DNA of 64,000 nt from Betaproteobacteria bacterium (GCA_016195915.1 JACPYS010000058.1:124001-188000); one strand, 5' to 3'. Positions 40,723 to 50,902 are shown, counted from the first letter of the stretch. Translations and numbers: made by a program. The notes: generated from the sequence alone by a model not told the origin.

Positions 40723-42237
40723 CTACAGCATGCGGTACGCGCCTTCGCCGTGGGTGGAGACGTCGAGGCCTTCACGTTCCTGCTCTTCCGCCACGCGCAG
40801 GCCGATGGTCACATCGACCAGTTTGAATGCCAGGTACGCGACCACCCCCGACCAGATCAGCGTCGTCAATACGCCGGTGGCCTGAGTGACGACCTGGCCC
40901 CAGACCGAGTAGTCCGGCGAGACCTTGTTCGTGACATAGTCGAAAATCCCCGCCCCCCCAAGAGACGGGGCGGCGAACACGCCGGTAAGTATCGCGCCGG
41001 TGGCCCCGCCGACGCCGTGCACGCCGAATACGTCGAGCGAGTCGTCTGCACCGAGCATGCGTTTCAGGCCATTGACACCCCAGTAACAGACCACTCCGGC
41101 GACAACGCCGATTGCGAGCCCTCCAATGGTGCCGACGAATCCGCACGCCGGGGTGATGGCGACAAGTCCCGCGACTGCCCCGGACGCCGCACCGAGCATG
41201 GATGCCTTGCCTTTGCCCATCGATTCAATCAGCGACCATGAAAGCGTCGCCGCCGCGGTCGCCACCAGCGTATTGAGGAACGCTTGCGCAGCAGCGCCGG
41301 TGGCTTCCAGGTTGGAACCCGCATTGAAGCCGAACCAGCCTACCCAAAGGAGGCACGCCCCGATCATGGTCAACGGGAGATTGTGCGGCGCCATCGATTC
41401 CTTGCCGTATCCGAGACGCTTTCCGATGACGTAGGCGCCGACGAGACCGGCGATTCCGGCGTTAAGGTGTACGACCGTGCCGCCGGCAAAGTCGAGCGCG
41501 CCCTTGGCCCAAAGCCAGCCGCCCGCCGCCGTGACCGCTTCGAGGCTCTTGGCGTCAGTGATTCCATCGGGGCCGTCCCAGTACCACACCATGTGCGCGA
41601 TCGGCAGGTAGGCGAAGGTAAACCACAATGCGAGGAACATCAGCAGCGCAGAAAACTTGATGCGTTCGGCGAACGCCCCGACGATCAGCGCAGGAGTAAT
41701 CGCGGCGAAAGTGAGCTGGAACGCTACGAAGGCGAGTTCCGGTATGGCGACGCCCTTGGAGAACGTCCCCGCCAGCGAATCGGCATTGACTCCGGCGAGG
41801 AACAACTTCGAGAAGCCGCCGAAGAACGCATTGCCGCCCGAGAAAGCGATCGAGTAACCATACAACACCCATAGCACCGCGATCAGACAGAAGCACATGA
41901 ATACGTGCATCAGCACCGAAAGCACGTTCTTCGAACGGACCATGCCGGCGTAAAACAGCGCCAGACCCGGGATCGTCATCACGATGACGAGTGCGGTCGC
42001 CGTGAGCATCCAGGCGGTATCGCCCTTGTTGACGGTCGGCTTCGGCGGCTCGGCCTTCGCCGCCTCGGCGGCGGGCTTCGCATCGGCCGCCGCCCTCGGT
42101 GCCTCGGCTGCAGGTGCGGCTTGCGCCGCCGCCGCGGGCTTGTCGGCAGCCGGCGCGGCCGGTTTATCCTCCGCGTCGGCGTTCCCGCCAATCGCGAATG
42201 ACGCTGCCAGTGCAAGGATGGTGAACAGTCTTTTCAT
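40723..42237 (-). CDS. amtB: Ammonium transporter AmtB
   Basis: 504-residue channel for ammonium uptake. A signal peptide (MKRLFTILALAASFAIGGNADA) is followed by an Ala/Pro/Lys-rich linker of about 50 residues and then 11 hydrophobic helices with Amt signatures, including DFAGGTVVHLNAGIAGLVGAY and FGFNAGSNLEA. The long low-complexity linker before TM1 is typical of several betaproteobacterial Amt proteins. The C-terminal tail, which contacts PII, is present. It lies 10 bases after glnK. Confidence 0.96.
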   Translation of the reverse strand: MKRLFTILALAASFAIGGNADAEDKPAAPAADKPAAAAQAAPAAEAPRAAADAKPAAEAAKAEPPKPTVNKGDTAWMLTATALVIVMTIPGLALFYAGMVRSKNVLSVLMHVFMCFCLIAVLWVLYGYSIAFSGGNAFFGGFSKLFLAGVNADSLAGTFSKGVAIPELAFVAFQLTFAAITPALIVGAFAERIKFSALLMFLALWFTFAYLPIAHMVWYWDGPDGITDAKSLEAVTAAGGWLWAKGALDFAGGTVVHLNAGIAGLVGAYVIGKRLGYGKESMAPHNLPLTMIGACLLWVGWFGFNAGSNLEATGAAAQAFLNTLVATAAATLSWSLIESMGKGKASMLGAASGAVAGLVAITPACGFVGTIGGLAIGVVAGVVCYWGVNGLKRMLGADDSLDVFGVHGVGGATGAILTGVFAAPSLGGAGIFDYVTNKVSPDYSVWGQVVTQATGVLTTLIWSGVVAYLAFKLVDVTIGLRVAEEQEREGLDVSTHGEGAYRML

Positions 42238-42247
42238 GATGTATCCC

Positions 42248-42607
<360 letters not shown>

Positions 42608-43435
42608 TTAAAATGTATTGCTGATCGACAGCACGAGCGTGCTGCGACCGGCGTCCTTGGTGCTGGTGCCATTGCCGTTGGCGAAGCAGTACACCTGCAG
42701 CACTGCGGTCGGGCTGCAGTTGCCGTTGGCGTTCGTATCGATGTAGGACGCAGCGAGCACCCATCCGCTGATGTCCTTCGTCACGCCGACCTTCCAGTCG
42801 TTGTAGCCGCCGTTGGTCATGTTCCTAAAGCTGAGACGGCCGATGTGTCCATTGATCCCCCAACCGTCGCCGAAGTCATGGGTGGCGCCGAAGTCGAGGT
42901 AGTTCGAGTTCTTCGTGCCGGGCGTCGAAAAATAGTCTCCGACCGCCTGGCTGTACTTGAGCGACATGAACTTCCAGCTGCCGCCGATGTAGAGCTCGGT
43001 GTTGTCCACGCGGCCGGTCGCGACGCTGCCGGTGCGGTTGTTAGCGGGGCTGAACGCAATGGCGGTACCTGAGTTGGTGCCCGGGTAGTAGTAGAGCGCG
43101 CCGACATCAAGGCCCCAGTCGCCCCAGGTGTTCCTCCAGCCGCCGTAGAAGTCCATCTCGAGGTTGCCGCCCGGGTAACCCGCGCCCGAACTGACATTGG
43201 AGATCCAGTTGCCGAGGTAAAGACCGCTTGCCTGGCCGTAATCGATGCCACCCTGCAACGCCGGCTTGCCAAAGGTCTGATCGATGCCGCGGAACCGGTA
43301 GGTGCTGAACAGCCCGACGTTGCCGGTGAAGGTGTGTGGCGAGGCAGGCGCGGCGCCGGCGGTCGCCTCGGCGTAAGAAACAGGCGGCAGCGCGGAAGCG
43401 GCGACGATCGAAGTGTCAAGCAGCGTCCTGCGCAT
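42608..43435 (-). CDS. TorF family putative porin
   Basis: 275-residue outer-membrane beta-barrel protein. An N-terminal export signal (MRRTLLDTSIVAASALPP...) is followed by NVGLFSTYRFRGIDQTFGKPALQGG, the TorF-family opening, then many amphipathic strands rich in Gly, Tyr and Asn, ending in LSISNTF with the terminal Phe typical of outer-membrane proteins. ATG at 43433-43435 fits best with the sigma-54 promoter 39 bases upstream; an in-frame ATG seven codons earlier is possible. It leads the torF-glnK-amtB operon and may form an entry pore for ammonium or small solutes (inferred). Confidence 0.82.
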   Translation of the reverse strand: MRRTLLDTSIVAASALPPVSYAEATAGAAPASPHTFTGNVGLFSTYRFRGIDQTFGKPALQGGIDYGQASGLYLGNWISNVSSGAGYPGGNLEMDFYGGWRNTWGDWGLDVGALYYYPGTNSGTAIAFSPANNRTGSVATGRVDNTELYIGGSWKFMSLKYSQAVGDYFSTPGTKNSNYLDFGATHDFGDGWGINGHIGRLSFRNMTNGGYNDWKVGVTKDISGWVLAASYIDTNANGNCSPTAVLQVYCFANGNGTSTKDAGRSTLVLSISNTF

Positions 43436-43473
43436 GGTGATTATCTCGAGCCGCATTGATGGCCCTATCTCTA

Positions 43474-43489
43474 AGCAGTTGGCATGCCA
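43474..43489 (-). promoter_or_regulatory. Sigma-54 promoter of torF-glnK-amtB
   Basis: On the minus strand TGGCATGCCAACTGCT has the -24 GG and -12 GC with exactly 10 bases between them, close to the TGGCACG-N4-TTGC consensus. It would start transcription about 28 bases before the torF ATG. Sigma-54 and NtrC control of glnK-amtB is well established in proteobacteria, which supports the call. Confidence 0.65.
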
Positions 43490-43664
43490 TTGACTATTTT
43501 GTTGAACTATCAGATGGTTATTAGATAATGCGGGATCTGCGAGGATTGCCATGCTCTCAAAAAGTGCGTCCTTCACCTCTACCGCTTGATTTTGGTGCGG
43601 CGCGGAATCGAAGTGTTGGCGGCGTGCTACACTGACCCCGCCTCCCAATATCCGACCGACGTGA

Positions 43665-43913
43665 ATGGCTGAACCGCGCATCCTCGATGAACTGGGGGTG
43701 AGGATTTCCGAAGTCCTCAAGAACTCCCCGGCGCAGGATCTGGAAAAGAACCTGCGTGCCCTGGCCGTCGCGTTCTTCGATCGATTCGAGGTGGTCACCC
43801 GTGAGGATTTCGAAGTGCAAAAGCGCGTGCTCGAGCGCGCGCGAAGCCAACTCGCCGAACTCGAGAGCCGGCTGGCCGAACTCGAGCGGCGTCCGAATAA
43901 TCAACCCGGGTAG
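43665..43913 (+). CDS. ubiK: Ubiquinone biosynthesis accessory factor UbiK
   Basis: 82-residue small acidic protein of the UbiK/YqiC (BMFP) family, an assembly factor for aerobic ubiquinone synthesis. The C-terminal half is a coiled coil (VVTREDFEVQKRVLERARSQ, then LAELESRLAELE). Length and the REDFEVQ motif match the family. It precedes comM by 55 bases and is divergent from the torF operon. Confidence 0.9.
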   Translation: MAEPRILDELGVRISEVLKNSPAQDLEKNLRALAVAFFDRFEVVTREDFEVQKRVLERARSQLAELESRLAELERRPNNQPG

Positions 43914-43968
43914 GCAGTTTGAGGTAAACCGTTGCTGAACAGCGCCGTTTCTCCTGAAGAGGGGAATC

Positions 43969-45471
43969 ATGGCGCTTGCGGTCGTCATCAGCCGCGCATT
44001 GACCGGAATCGAAGCACCGGAAGTCGTCGTCGAGACGCATCTCGGCCCCGGCCTGCCGGTCTTCGCGATCGTCGGGTTGCCGGACGCAGAGGTGCGCGAG
44101 GCAAAGGAACGCGTGCGTGCAGCGCTCAACCATGCGCGTTTCGAATTTCCGGCAAGACGCATCACCGTCAATCTCGCGCCGGCCGACCTTCCAAAGGACT
44201 CCTGCCGGCTCGACCTTCCGATTGCGCTCGGCATACTCGCGGCCAGCGGGCAATTGCCGATCGCGTTGCTGAAGGATCTGGAATTCACGGGTGAGCTCTC
44301 GATTACCGGGGAACTGCGCCCCGTGCGCGGAGCCCTGCCGATGGCGCTCGCGGCCCGATGTTCGGGGCGCGCGCTGGTGTTGCCTGCGGCCAGCGCGGTC
44401 GAAGCTGCGCTGGCACGTGATGCGAGGATTCTGGCGGCGGGATCACTGCTCGAAGTTTGTGCTCACCTGACGGGCGCCTGCCCGCTGGTCGCGTACCACC
44501 GTGCGTGTGTTCCTCGAGCACTCGTTGCGCCGGGTGTCGATCTAGCGGAGGTGCGGGGACAAATGCACGCGAAACGCGCCCTGGAAATTGCCGCTGCCGG
44601 CGGCCATAGCGTGCTGATGCTCGGACCGCCGGGTACAGGAAAGTCGATGCTCGCGGCGCGCCTGCCGACGCTGTTGCCCGCGCTCAGCGAGGAAGATGCA
44701 CTCGAGGTCGCGGCAATCTACTCCGCCGCGTACCGCTTCAATCCGGAGCGATGGGGCGAGCGGCCATACCGCGCGCCGCATCATTCGGCCTCCGCCCCGG
44801 CGCTGGTGGGCGGGGGCAACACGCCGCGGCCAGGGGAGATCTCGCTCGCGCATCGCGGCGTGCTGTTTCTCGACGAACTGCCCGAATTTAATCGCGGGGT
44901 ACTCGAAGCGCTGCGCGAGCCGCTCGAGTGCGGACAGGTCACCATCTCGCGCGCCGTGCGCAGCGCGACTTTCCCGGCCCGCTTTCAGCTGATCGCGGCG
45001 ATGAACCCCTGCCCCTGCGGTTTCCTCGGCCATCCGAACGGACGGTGTCATTGTTCGCCGGACCAGATCGGACGGTACCGCGGCCGGTTGTCAGGGCCGC
45101 TGCTCGATCGCATTGACTTGAAATTCGAGGTTCCGGCGCTCAGCGAGACGGAAATGCTGGCGCCATCAGCGGGCGAGCCGAGTGCCGCGGTGCGCGAGCG
45201 CGTGGCGCGCGTTCGTGCGACCCAGCTGCGGCGGCAGAACCGCGTCAATGCAGCGTTATCAATTCGCGAACTGGAGCACCACGCCGCACTCGATTCGGCC
45301 GGCGAGGCGCTGGTACGCCAAGCGATCTCGCGGCTGCATCTTTCGGCTCGAGCCTTTCACCGGATCCTGCGCGTCGCGCGGACTATCGCCGATCTGGCGC
45401 AAGCGCAACGCGTCGCGGCCGAGCACCTCGCCGAAGCGATCCAATACCGCCGCCTCGATGCAGCGTTCTGA
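43969..45471 (+). CDS. comM: YifB/ComM family Mg-chelatase-like AAA ATPase
   Basis: 500-residue hexameric helicase-type ATPase that promotes branch migration during natural transformation. An N-terminal Lon-protease-like domain (FAIVGLPDAEVREAKERVRA, GELSITGELRPVRGALPMAL) is followed by the AAA+ domain with Walker A GPPGTGKS near residue 220, Walker B VLFLDELPEF near 300, and the conserved AMNPCPCGF loop. The C-terminal lid has LSARAFHRILRVARTIADL. With dprA at 9-10 kb, this is the second competence-related gene in the window. Confidence 0.95.
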   Translation: MALAVVISRALTGIEAPEVVVETHLGPGLPVFAIVGLPDAEVREAKERVRAALNHARFEFPARRITVNLAPADLPKDSCRLDLPIALGILAASGQLPIALLKDLEFTGELSITGELRPVRGALPMALAARCSGRALVLPAASAVEAALARDARILAAGSLLEVCAHLTGACPLVAYHRACVPRALVAPGVDLAEVRGQMHAKRALEIAAAGGHSVLMLGPPGTGKSMLAARLPTLLPALSEEDALEVAAIYSAAYRFNPERWGERPYRAPHHSASAPALVGGGNTPRPGEISLAHRGVLFLDELPEFNRGVLEALREPLECGQVTISRAVRSATFPARFQLIAAMNPCPCGFLGHPNGRCHCSPDQIGRYRGRLSGPLLDRIDLKFEVPALSETEMLAPSAGEPSAAVRERVARVRATQLRRQNRVNAALSIRELEHHAALDSAGEALVRQAISRLHLSARAFHRILRVARTIADLAQAQRVAAEHLAEAIQYRRLDAAF

Positions 45472-45513
45472 ACGCTGCGGCGCAGCGTCCCGGTGCGGTA
45501 TAGTCGCTGCGGC

Positions 45514-46332
45514 ATGGCGACTTACGCGATCGGCGACGTGCAGGGATGCTACGACGAGCTGCGCTTGCTGCTCGCGAAGATTGCGTACGAACCGGCCCGC
45601 GACCGGCTGTGGTTCGTCGGAGATCTGGTTAACCGCGGCCCGAAGTCCCTCGAAGTGCTGCGTTTTGTTCGTTCGCTCGGCGATTGCGCCATTACCGTGC
45701 TGGGCAATCACGACCTGCACCTGATCGCGTTTGCCGAAGGTTTCTGGAAAAAGCGCGCCGACGATACGCTCGATGCAGTGATCGCCGCGCCGGACGGCCG
45801 GCAATTGGTCGAGTGGCTGCGCGCGCGCGCGCTGATATATGTAGAGGGCGGATACACCTTGGTGCACGCGGGTCTGTTGCCCGGCTGGAGCATCGAACGT
45901 GCGCGTACGCTTGCGCGCGAGGTGGAACACGCGCTGGCTGCGCCCGGATATCGGGAATTTCTCGCGCACATGTATGGCAGCCGGCCGGACCGCTGGGACG
46001 ACTCACTTGCCGGATGGGACCGGTTGCGCGCGATCGTGAACGTGATGACACGCATGCGTTTCTGCACCCGCAACGACGAAATCGAGGTGCGCAGCAAGGG
46101 AGCGAAGCCGCCCAAGGGCTTTCGGCCATGGTTCGATCTTCGTCCTGCGGGAGAGGAATCCACACTCATCTGCGGCCACTGGTCCGCGCTCGGGCTGAAA
46201 GTGGCCGAGCACGCGCTGCTGATCGATACCGGCTGCGTCTGGGGCGGCACGCTCACCGCCGTAAGGCTCGAAGACCGCGAAATCATTCAGGTACCATGCG
46301 CGGGATATCAAGCCCCCGGAGAGGATTCATGA
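45514..46332 (+). CDS. apaH: Diadenosine tetraphosphatase (symmetrical)
   Basis: 272-residue metallophosphatase that hydrolyses Ap4A to two ADP. The metal-binding motifs are in order: GDVQGCYDE at residues 7-15, GDLVNRGPKS near 37, and LGNHDLHL near 63, with a downstream CGHWSALG. ATG at 45514 gives MATYAIGDVQGCYDE, the usual N-terminus. The stop overlaps the next gene's ATG by 4 bases. Confidence 0.95.
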   Translation: MATYAIGDVQGCYDELRLLLAKIAYEPARDRLWFVGDLVNRGPKSLEVLRFVRSLGDCAITVLGNHDLHLIAFAEGFWKKRADDTLDAVIAAPDGRQLVEWLRARALIYVEGGYTLVHAGLLPGWSIERARTLAREVEHALAAPGYREFLAHMYGSRPDRWDDSLAGWDRLRAIVNVMTRMRFCTRNDEIEVRSKGAKPPKGFRPWFDLRPAGEESTLICGHWSALGLKVAEHALLIDTGCVWGGTLTAVRLEDREIIQVPCAGYQAPGEDS

Positions 46333-46742
46333 CCGACTGCGTGTTCTGCAAGATCGTCGCCGGCCAGATTCCATCGACGAAGGTTTGCGAGGATGAGCGC
46401 ACGCTCGCCTTCATGGACCTCGGGCAGGTCAATCCCGGTCACGTGCTGGTGGCCTGCAAGGCGCACGTCGAGAACATCTATGGTTTGGATGCCGTCCAGG
46501 CGGGCGCGGTGTTCCAGAGCGCCGCGAGAGTGGCGCGTGCGATTCGCGACGCGTTCACACCTCAGGGACTGACCGTGTTCCAGGCGAACGGTCATGCCTC
46601 CTTGCAGACGGTGTTCCATTTTCACATCCACCTGTTGCCACGCTGGGAGGATGACGGAATGAGCCTCTCCTGGCCGGCGAAGAATCCCGCGCGCGAGAAA
46701 CTCGAGGACTACGCGAAAGAAATCAGAGCGAACCTCGCCTGA
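46329..46742 (+). CDS. HIT family protein
   Basis: 137-residue histidine-triad nucleotide-binding protein. The active-site motif VFHFHIHLLPRW (HxHxHxx) is near residue 95 and the opening CVFCKIVAGQIPS has the CxxC of the family. These enzymes hydrolyse nucleoside phosphoramidates or dinucleotides. It is translationally coupled to apaH by an ATGA overlap, which suggests a shared role in dinucleotide polyphosphate turnover. Confidence 0.92.
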   Translation: MTDCVFCKIVAGQIPSTKVCEDERTLAFMDLGQVNPGHVLVACKAHVENIYGLDAVQAGAVFQSAARVARAIRDAFTPQGLTVFQANGHASLQTVFHFHIHLLPRWEDDGMSLSWPAKNPAREKLEDYAKEIRANLA

Positions 46743-46748
46743 CCGCCC

Positions 46749-47684
46749 TCACCAGGGTGAATACCCGAACGCACGCCGGAACCGCGCCTCGATCTCGACG
46801 CGGCCCGCGTCATGGTTTTGCGGGCCGCGGTGCGCAATCTTGATCGCGCCCATGATCGAGCCCAGGCGCCCGGTACTCTCCCAGTCCCAACCGTTCGAGA
46901 TGCCATAGAGCAGCCCTGCGCGGTAGGCGTCGCCGCAGCCGGTCGGATCGACCACGGTCTCGGCCTCTACGCATGGCACTTCGAGTCGTTTGCCATCGGC
47001 ATAAATATGCGAACCGTGCGCACCGAGGGTGACGATGAGCGCCCTGACCTCGCGGGCGATCGCTGCGAGCTTTCTACCCGTCTTGTCCTCGAGAAGCTTG
47101 CCTTCATAGTCGTTCACCGCGACGTAGTCCGCAAGGCGGATGAATTCTTCGAGTTCCGTGGCTGAAAACATCGGCAAACCCTGCCCCGGATCGAACAGAA
47201 ATGGAATGCCGTGTTCGGCGCATTGCCGTGCGTGCTGGTGCATGCCCTCCTTGCCGTCGGGCGAGACGGTTGCCAGCTTTGCGCCCAGGCCTGGCGTGAT
47301 GCGATTCTCATGTGCGAAATTCATCGCGCCGGGATGAAACGCGGTGATCTGATTGTCGTCGAGGTCGGTGGTGATGAAGGCCTGGGCCGTGAACTGCCCT
47401 GGAATGCGCCTGAGATGGGTCTGCGCAATGCCCAGCGCATCGAGGCGGGCGGAGTACGGCCCGATGTCTTGGCCCACGGTCGCCATCAGCAGCGGATTGC
47501 CGCCAAGTAGCTTCAGGCTGTAACCGATGTTGCCCGACGTGCCGCCGAACTCGCGGCGCATCTCGGGGGTAAGGAAGCACACATTGAGGATGTGCAGCTG
47601 GTCGGCGAGGAGATGGTTCCTGAACCGGTCGGGAAATACCATGATGGTGTCGTAGGCGATCGATCCGGTAATCAGCGTGCTCAA
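46749..47684 (-). CDS. PfkB family carbohydrate kinase
   Basis: 311-residue ribokinase-fold sugar or nucleoside kinase. The N-terminal glycine motif EFGGTSGNIGYSLKLLGG is near residue 45 and the C-terminal anion-hole motif DPTGCGDAYRAGLLYG (catalytic Asp) near 244. Betaproteobacterial relatives are often called adenosine kinase; the substrate is not certain from sequence alone. The start is TTG at 47682-47684 with GGAG six bases upstream. It ends the long leftward operon from 53 kb. Confidence 0.85.
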   Translation of the reverse strand: MSTLITGSIAYDTIMVFPDRFRNHLLADQLHILNVCFLTPEMRREFGGTSGNIGYSLKLLGGNPLLMATVGQDIGPYSARLDALGIAQTHLRRIPGQFTAQAFITTDLDDNQITAFHPGAMNFAHENRITPGLGAKLATVSPDGKEGMHQHARQCAEHGIPFLFDPGQGLPMFSATELEEFIRLADYVAVNDYEGKLLEDKTGRKLAAIAREVRALIVTLGAHGSHIYADGKRLEVPCVEAETVVDPTGCGDAYRAGLLYGISNGWDWESTGRLGSIMGAIKIAHRGPQNHDAGRVEIEARFRRAFGYSPW

Positions 47685-47700
47685 TTCGTGCTCCTATCGT

Positions 47701-48603
47701 CTATGGAAAAAACAGGTACAAGCGGTAACCGGTGGCTCGCACCTTGGCTGCCTCCAGGTGCAGGCGCAGCGATTCCTCTGCGCCGGGCGCGATGCCGCCA
47801 ACCGCAGCCCGCCGGCCGGCGAGATACTCCGCCGGCGACAGCACGCGCCGAACCACGGCCTCATCGCGTTCGTTGTTGAGCGTGAGTTCGAGCGAAGGAA
47901 GCTCCTGCGGGAAGGGCGCGCGGTTTCGCACCACCGCGTTGAGCACCAGTACATTCGCGCGATTCGAATCGGCCTGCAGGTCAGATGATTCGATGCTTAG
48001 AAGTTCCGCGCGCCGCGGCAACCGCAATTCGCAATCCAGCATCTCGCACGCGATCTCGAGGTGCGGGCGCGTCTCGGGAAACAGTGCTGCGACTTCTGTG
48101 CGGAAATGAAACAGCGCTTGTGCCGCCGCAGCCGCGAGCGCAATCAGCGAGAGCAATCCCCAGGTGAACCGGAATTCGCGCCGTGCCGGGCGTTCCGCGA
48201 GGAACTCGGGCAGCGCCCGCGCATCGGCGTTCGCGGCGAGCGCGGTATACGCAGCATCCAGTGCTTCAGGGGCAGCCAAGACCGCCGGTGCGATCGGCAC
48301 GACGGGCGCGGCCGGTGCGGCTGTGTCGAGTTGTGGCGGTGTGCCCTCGTCTGCGTCCCCGCCCCTACTGCGGACCGAGGCCACGCTTGGCTCGGCCGTC
48401 GGCCACTCGCGTGGATCGAACAAGCCGATCTGCGGAGAGGGTTCATCGGGCTCAGGGCGCTGCGGGTCCTGCACCAGGTGGGCGACGCCATTGAAAACCT
48501 TCGCGCACTTGCCGCAGCGCACCCTGCCCTCGCGTGCCGAAAGTTGCGTTGGCAGAACGCGAAACGCGGTCGAGCATTCCGGGCAGCGTGTAACCAGGCT
48601 CAT
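47701..48603 (-). CDS. DUF3426 zinc-ribbon membrane protein
   Basis: 300-residue protein with an N-terminal zinc-ribbon (CPECSTAFRV, then RCGKCAKVFNG; four cysteines, residues about 6-30), a central Ala/Pro-rich region, one membrane helix (FTWGLLSLIALAAAAAQALF) near residue 157 and a C-terminal DUF3426 domain likely in the periplasm. Its function is unknown. ATG at 48601-48603 overlaps the prmA stop by 4 bases, so the genes are coupled. Confidence 0.88.
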   Translation of the reverse strand: MSLVTRCPECSTAFRVLPTQLSAREGRVRCGKCAKVFNGVAHLVQDPQRPEPDEPSPQIGLFDPREWPTAEPSVASVRSRGGDADEGTPPQLDTAAPAAPVVPIAPAVLAAPEALDAAYTALAANADARALPEFLAERPARREFRFTWGLLSLIALAAAAAQALFHFRTEVAALFPETRPHLEIACEMLDCELRLPRRAELLSIESSDLQADSNRANVLVLNAVVRNRAPFPQELPSLELTLNNERDEAVVRRVLSPAEYLAGRRAAVGGIAPGAEESLRLHLEAAKVRATGYRLYLFFP

Positions 48604-49499
48604 CGGCGGTCCCCACTCAGCAACACCCATCCGTCTTCTTCACCGGCGACCCCGATCTCGAACTGGTCGCGGTACGCGGCGAGCACTTCTCCGGCCTGAT
48701 CGGCAAGGATGCCCGACAACGCGATGCGGCGTCCCGCCCTTTCGGAAAGCAGCGGCGCGAGCACGATGAGCGGCCGCGCAAGTATGTTCGCCACGACGAC
48801 GTCGGCGCAGAAGGCCGGCAGCGCGTCAGGCAGGAACAGCCGGACCCTGGCGTGGTTGCGTGCCGCGTTTTCCGCAGTGGTGACGAGCGCCTGCGGATCG
48901 ATGTCCACTCCGAAAGCCTCGGCTGCCCCGAGCTTGGCCGCGGCGATGGTCAATATGCCGGAACCGCAGCCGTAGTCGAGGACGATTGGGTCGCCGCGCT
49001 CCCCGTTGGCATTCCGCAGCTCGCGCGCCAGCCATGCGAGAACAAGCCGGGTGGTCGGATGGCTGCCGGTGCCGAACGCGAGCCCGGGGTCGATCCGCAG
49101 ATTGACGGCATCGGGTTCGGGCGGTTCACTCCAACTCGGGACCACCCACAGACCCTCGACAATACGGATTGGCACGAACTGCTGTTGTGTCGCCCGCACC
49201 CAGTCGCGATCGACAAGGCGCTCCATGCGAAAGGCGGACGGCGCATCGCACCCGCTTGCGAGGACGGCCGCGTCCAGTGCGACCGCAGGCGCTGAGTCCG
49301 GATCGAATAGTGCCACGATGCGGTTGCGCTGCCATGGCCGCAGCACGGCACCGGGTTCCGCGAACTGGGGTGCTTCGGTCGCGCTTCCGGCATCTGCATC
49401 CTCGATCGAAACCGATTGCGCCCCGGCTTCGAGCAGCGCGTCGGCGAGCGCCTCGGTATCCGGCGCGGCGACCTCAACGAGTAGCGTCTGCCAATGCAT
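48600..49499 (-). CDS. prmA: Ribosomal protein L11 methyltransferase
   Basis: 299-residue SAM-dependent enzyme that methylates ribosomal protein L11. The N-terminal substrate domain starts MHWQTLLVEVAAPDTEALAD; the methyltransferase domain has the characteristic RIDPGLAFGTGSHPTTRLVL segment near residue 135, the SAM motif VLDYGCGSGILTIAAAKLG near 168, and VVANILARPL near 235. ATG at 49497-49499 is the normal family start. It follows accC after 40 bases. Confidence 0.95.
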   Translation of the reverse strand: MHWQTLLVEVAAPDTEALADALLEAGAQSVSIEDADAGSATEAPQFAEPGAVLRPWQRNRIVALFDPDSAPAVALDAAVLASGCDAPSAFRMERLVDRDWVRATQQQFVPIRIVEGLWVVPSWSEPPEPDAVNLRIDPGLAFGTGSHPTTRLVLAWLARELRNANGERGDPIVLDYGCGSGILTIAAAKLGAAEAFGVDIDPQALVTTAENAARNHARVRLFLPDALPAFCADVVVANILARPLIVLAPLLSERAGRRIALSGILADQAGEVLAAYRDQFEIGVAGEEDGWVLLSGDRR

Positions 49500-49539
49500 T
49501 CCGATCACGCGTCTCGCCGCAACACGGTTTTGCCTGCGC

Positions 49540-50898
49540 TCATTTGCCCTTGTTCAGTTCATGCGCGAGCTTCTGCTCGAGGTAATGAATCGAAGTGCCG
49601 CCGCGCACGAAGCGGCTGTCGTGCAGCAGGTCGCGGTGCAGCGCGATATTGGTCTGGATGCCCTCGATCACCATCTCCGAGAGCGCGATGCGCATGCGCC
49701 GGATCGCCTGGTCGCGCGTGGCCCCGTAGGCGATCAGCTTGCCGATGAGCGAGTCGTAATTGGGAGGTATCGTGTAACCGGCGTAGATGTGTGAATCGAC
49801 GCGGATGCCCGGGCCGCCGGGCGGATGGTAGGACGCGATGCGCCCCGGCGATGCGGTGAACTTGTAGGGGTCTTCCGCATTGATGCGGCACTCGATCGCG
49901 TGCCCGCGGAATTCGATTTCGCGCTGACGGAACGGCAACTTCTCCCCTGCTGCAATGCGAATCTGCTGCTGCACGATGTCGATGCCGGTGATCATCTCGG
50001 TGACCGGGTGCTCGACCTGCACGCGCGTGTTCATCTCGATGAAGAAGAATTCGCCGTTCTGGTACAGGAATTCGAAGGTACCGGCGCCCCGGTAGCCGAT
50101 CTTGCGGCAGGCTTCGGCGCAACGCTCGCCGATACGCTCGCGCAGTCTTGCGGGCAAGTCGGGTGCCGGCGCCTCTTCGATGATTTTCTGGTGGCGGCGC
50201 TGCATCGAGCAGTCGCGCTCTCCCAGGTGCACCGCGTTTCTATGCTCGTCCGCAAGCACCTGAAACTCGACGTGCCGGGGGTTTTCCAGGAATTTCTCGA
50301 TGTAGACGCTGGGGTTCGAAAACGCTGACTGGGCCTCCAGGCGCGTCAGGTTGACGGCGTTCAGAAGTGCCGCCTCGGTGTGGACCTCGCGCATGCCGCG
50401 GCCGCCGCCGCCGCCCGCCGCCTTGATGATGACCGGGTAGCCGACCTTGCGCGCGATCTTTACGATCTCGGCGGAATCCTCGGGCAGCGCGCCCTCGGAC
50501 CCGGGCACGCACGGCACGCCCGCCTTGATCATGGCCGCCTTCGCGTTCACCTTGTCGCCCATCAGGCGGATGTTTTCCGGCCGGGGGCCTATGAACACGA
50601 AGCCGCTCTTTTCCGCCTTCTCGGCGAAATCCGCGTTCTCCGAGAGAAAACCATAGCCCGGGTGGATCGCCTCCGCGTCGGTGACCTCTGCCGCGCTGAT
50701 GATGGCCGGAATATTGAGGTAGCTTCCGGACGCCGCAGGCGGACCGATGCACACGGACTCGTCGGCAAGCTTTACGTATTTCGCTTCCGTATCCGCCTCA
50801 GAGTGCACCGCCACCGTGCGTATGTCCAACTCGCGGCAGGCGCGTTGGATGCGCAGCGCGATCTCGCCGCGGTTCGCGATCAGGACTTTTCCGAACAT
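49540..50898 (-). CDS. accC: Biotin carboxylase subunit of acetyl-CoA carboxylase
   Basis: 452-residue ATP-grasp enzyme that carboxylates the biotin on AccB. It starts [20 protein letters not shown]; the glycine-rich ATP loop [12 protein letters not shown] is near residue 160, [13 protein letters not shown] near 235, and [20 protein letters not shown] near 293 with the catalytic residues. Length is typical. It lies 4 bases after accB. Confidence 0.97.
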   Translation of the reverse strand: MFGKVLIANRGEIALRIQRACRELDIRTVAVHSEADTEAKYVKLADESVCIGPPAASGSYLNIPAIISAAEVTDAEAIHPGYGFLSENADFAEKAEKSGFVFIGPRPENIRLMGDKVNAKAAMIKAGVPCVPGSEGALPEDSAEIVKIARKVGYPVIIKAAGGGGGRGMREVHTEAALLNAVNLTRLEAQSAFSNPSVYIEKFLENPRHVEFQVLADEHRNAVHLGERDCSMQRRHQKIIEEAPAPDLPARLRERIGERCAEACRKIGYRGAGTFEFLYQNGEFFFIEMNTRVQVEHPVTEMITGIDIVQQQIRIAAGEKLPFRQREIEFRGHAIECRINAEDPYKFTASPGRIASYHPPGGPGIRVDSHIYAGYTIPPNYDSLIGKLIAYGATRDQAIRRMRIALSEMVIEGIQTNIALHRDLLHDSRFVRGGTSIHYLEQKLAHELNKGK

Positions 50899-50902
50899 GC
50901 TG

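Noticed and set aside
40620-40826. Short open frame upstream of the amtB terminator
   Set aside because: It crosses the terminator hairpin and the amtB end, lacks a ribosome site, and has no recognisable sequence.
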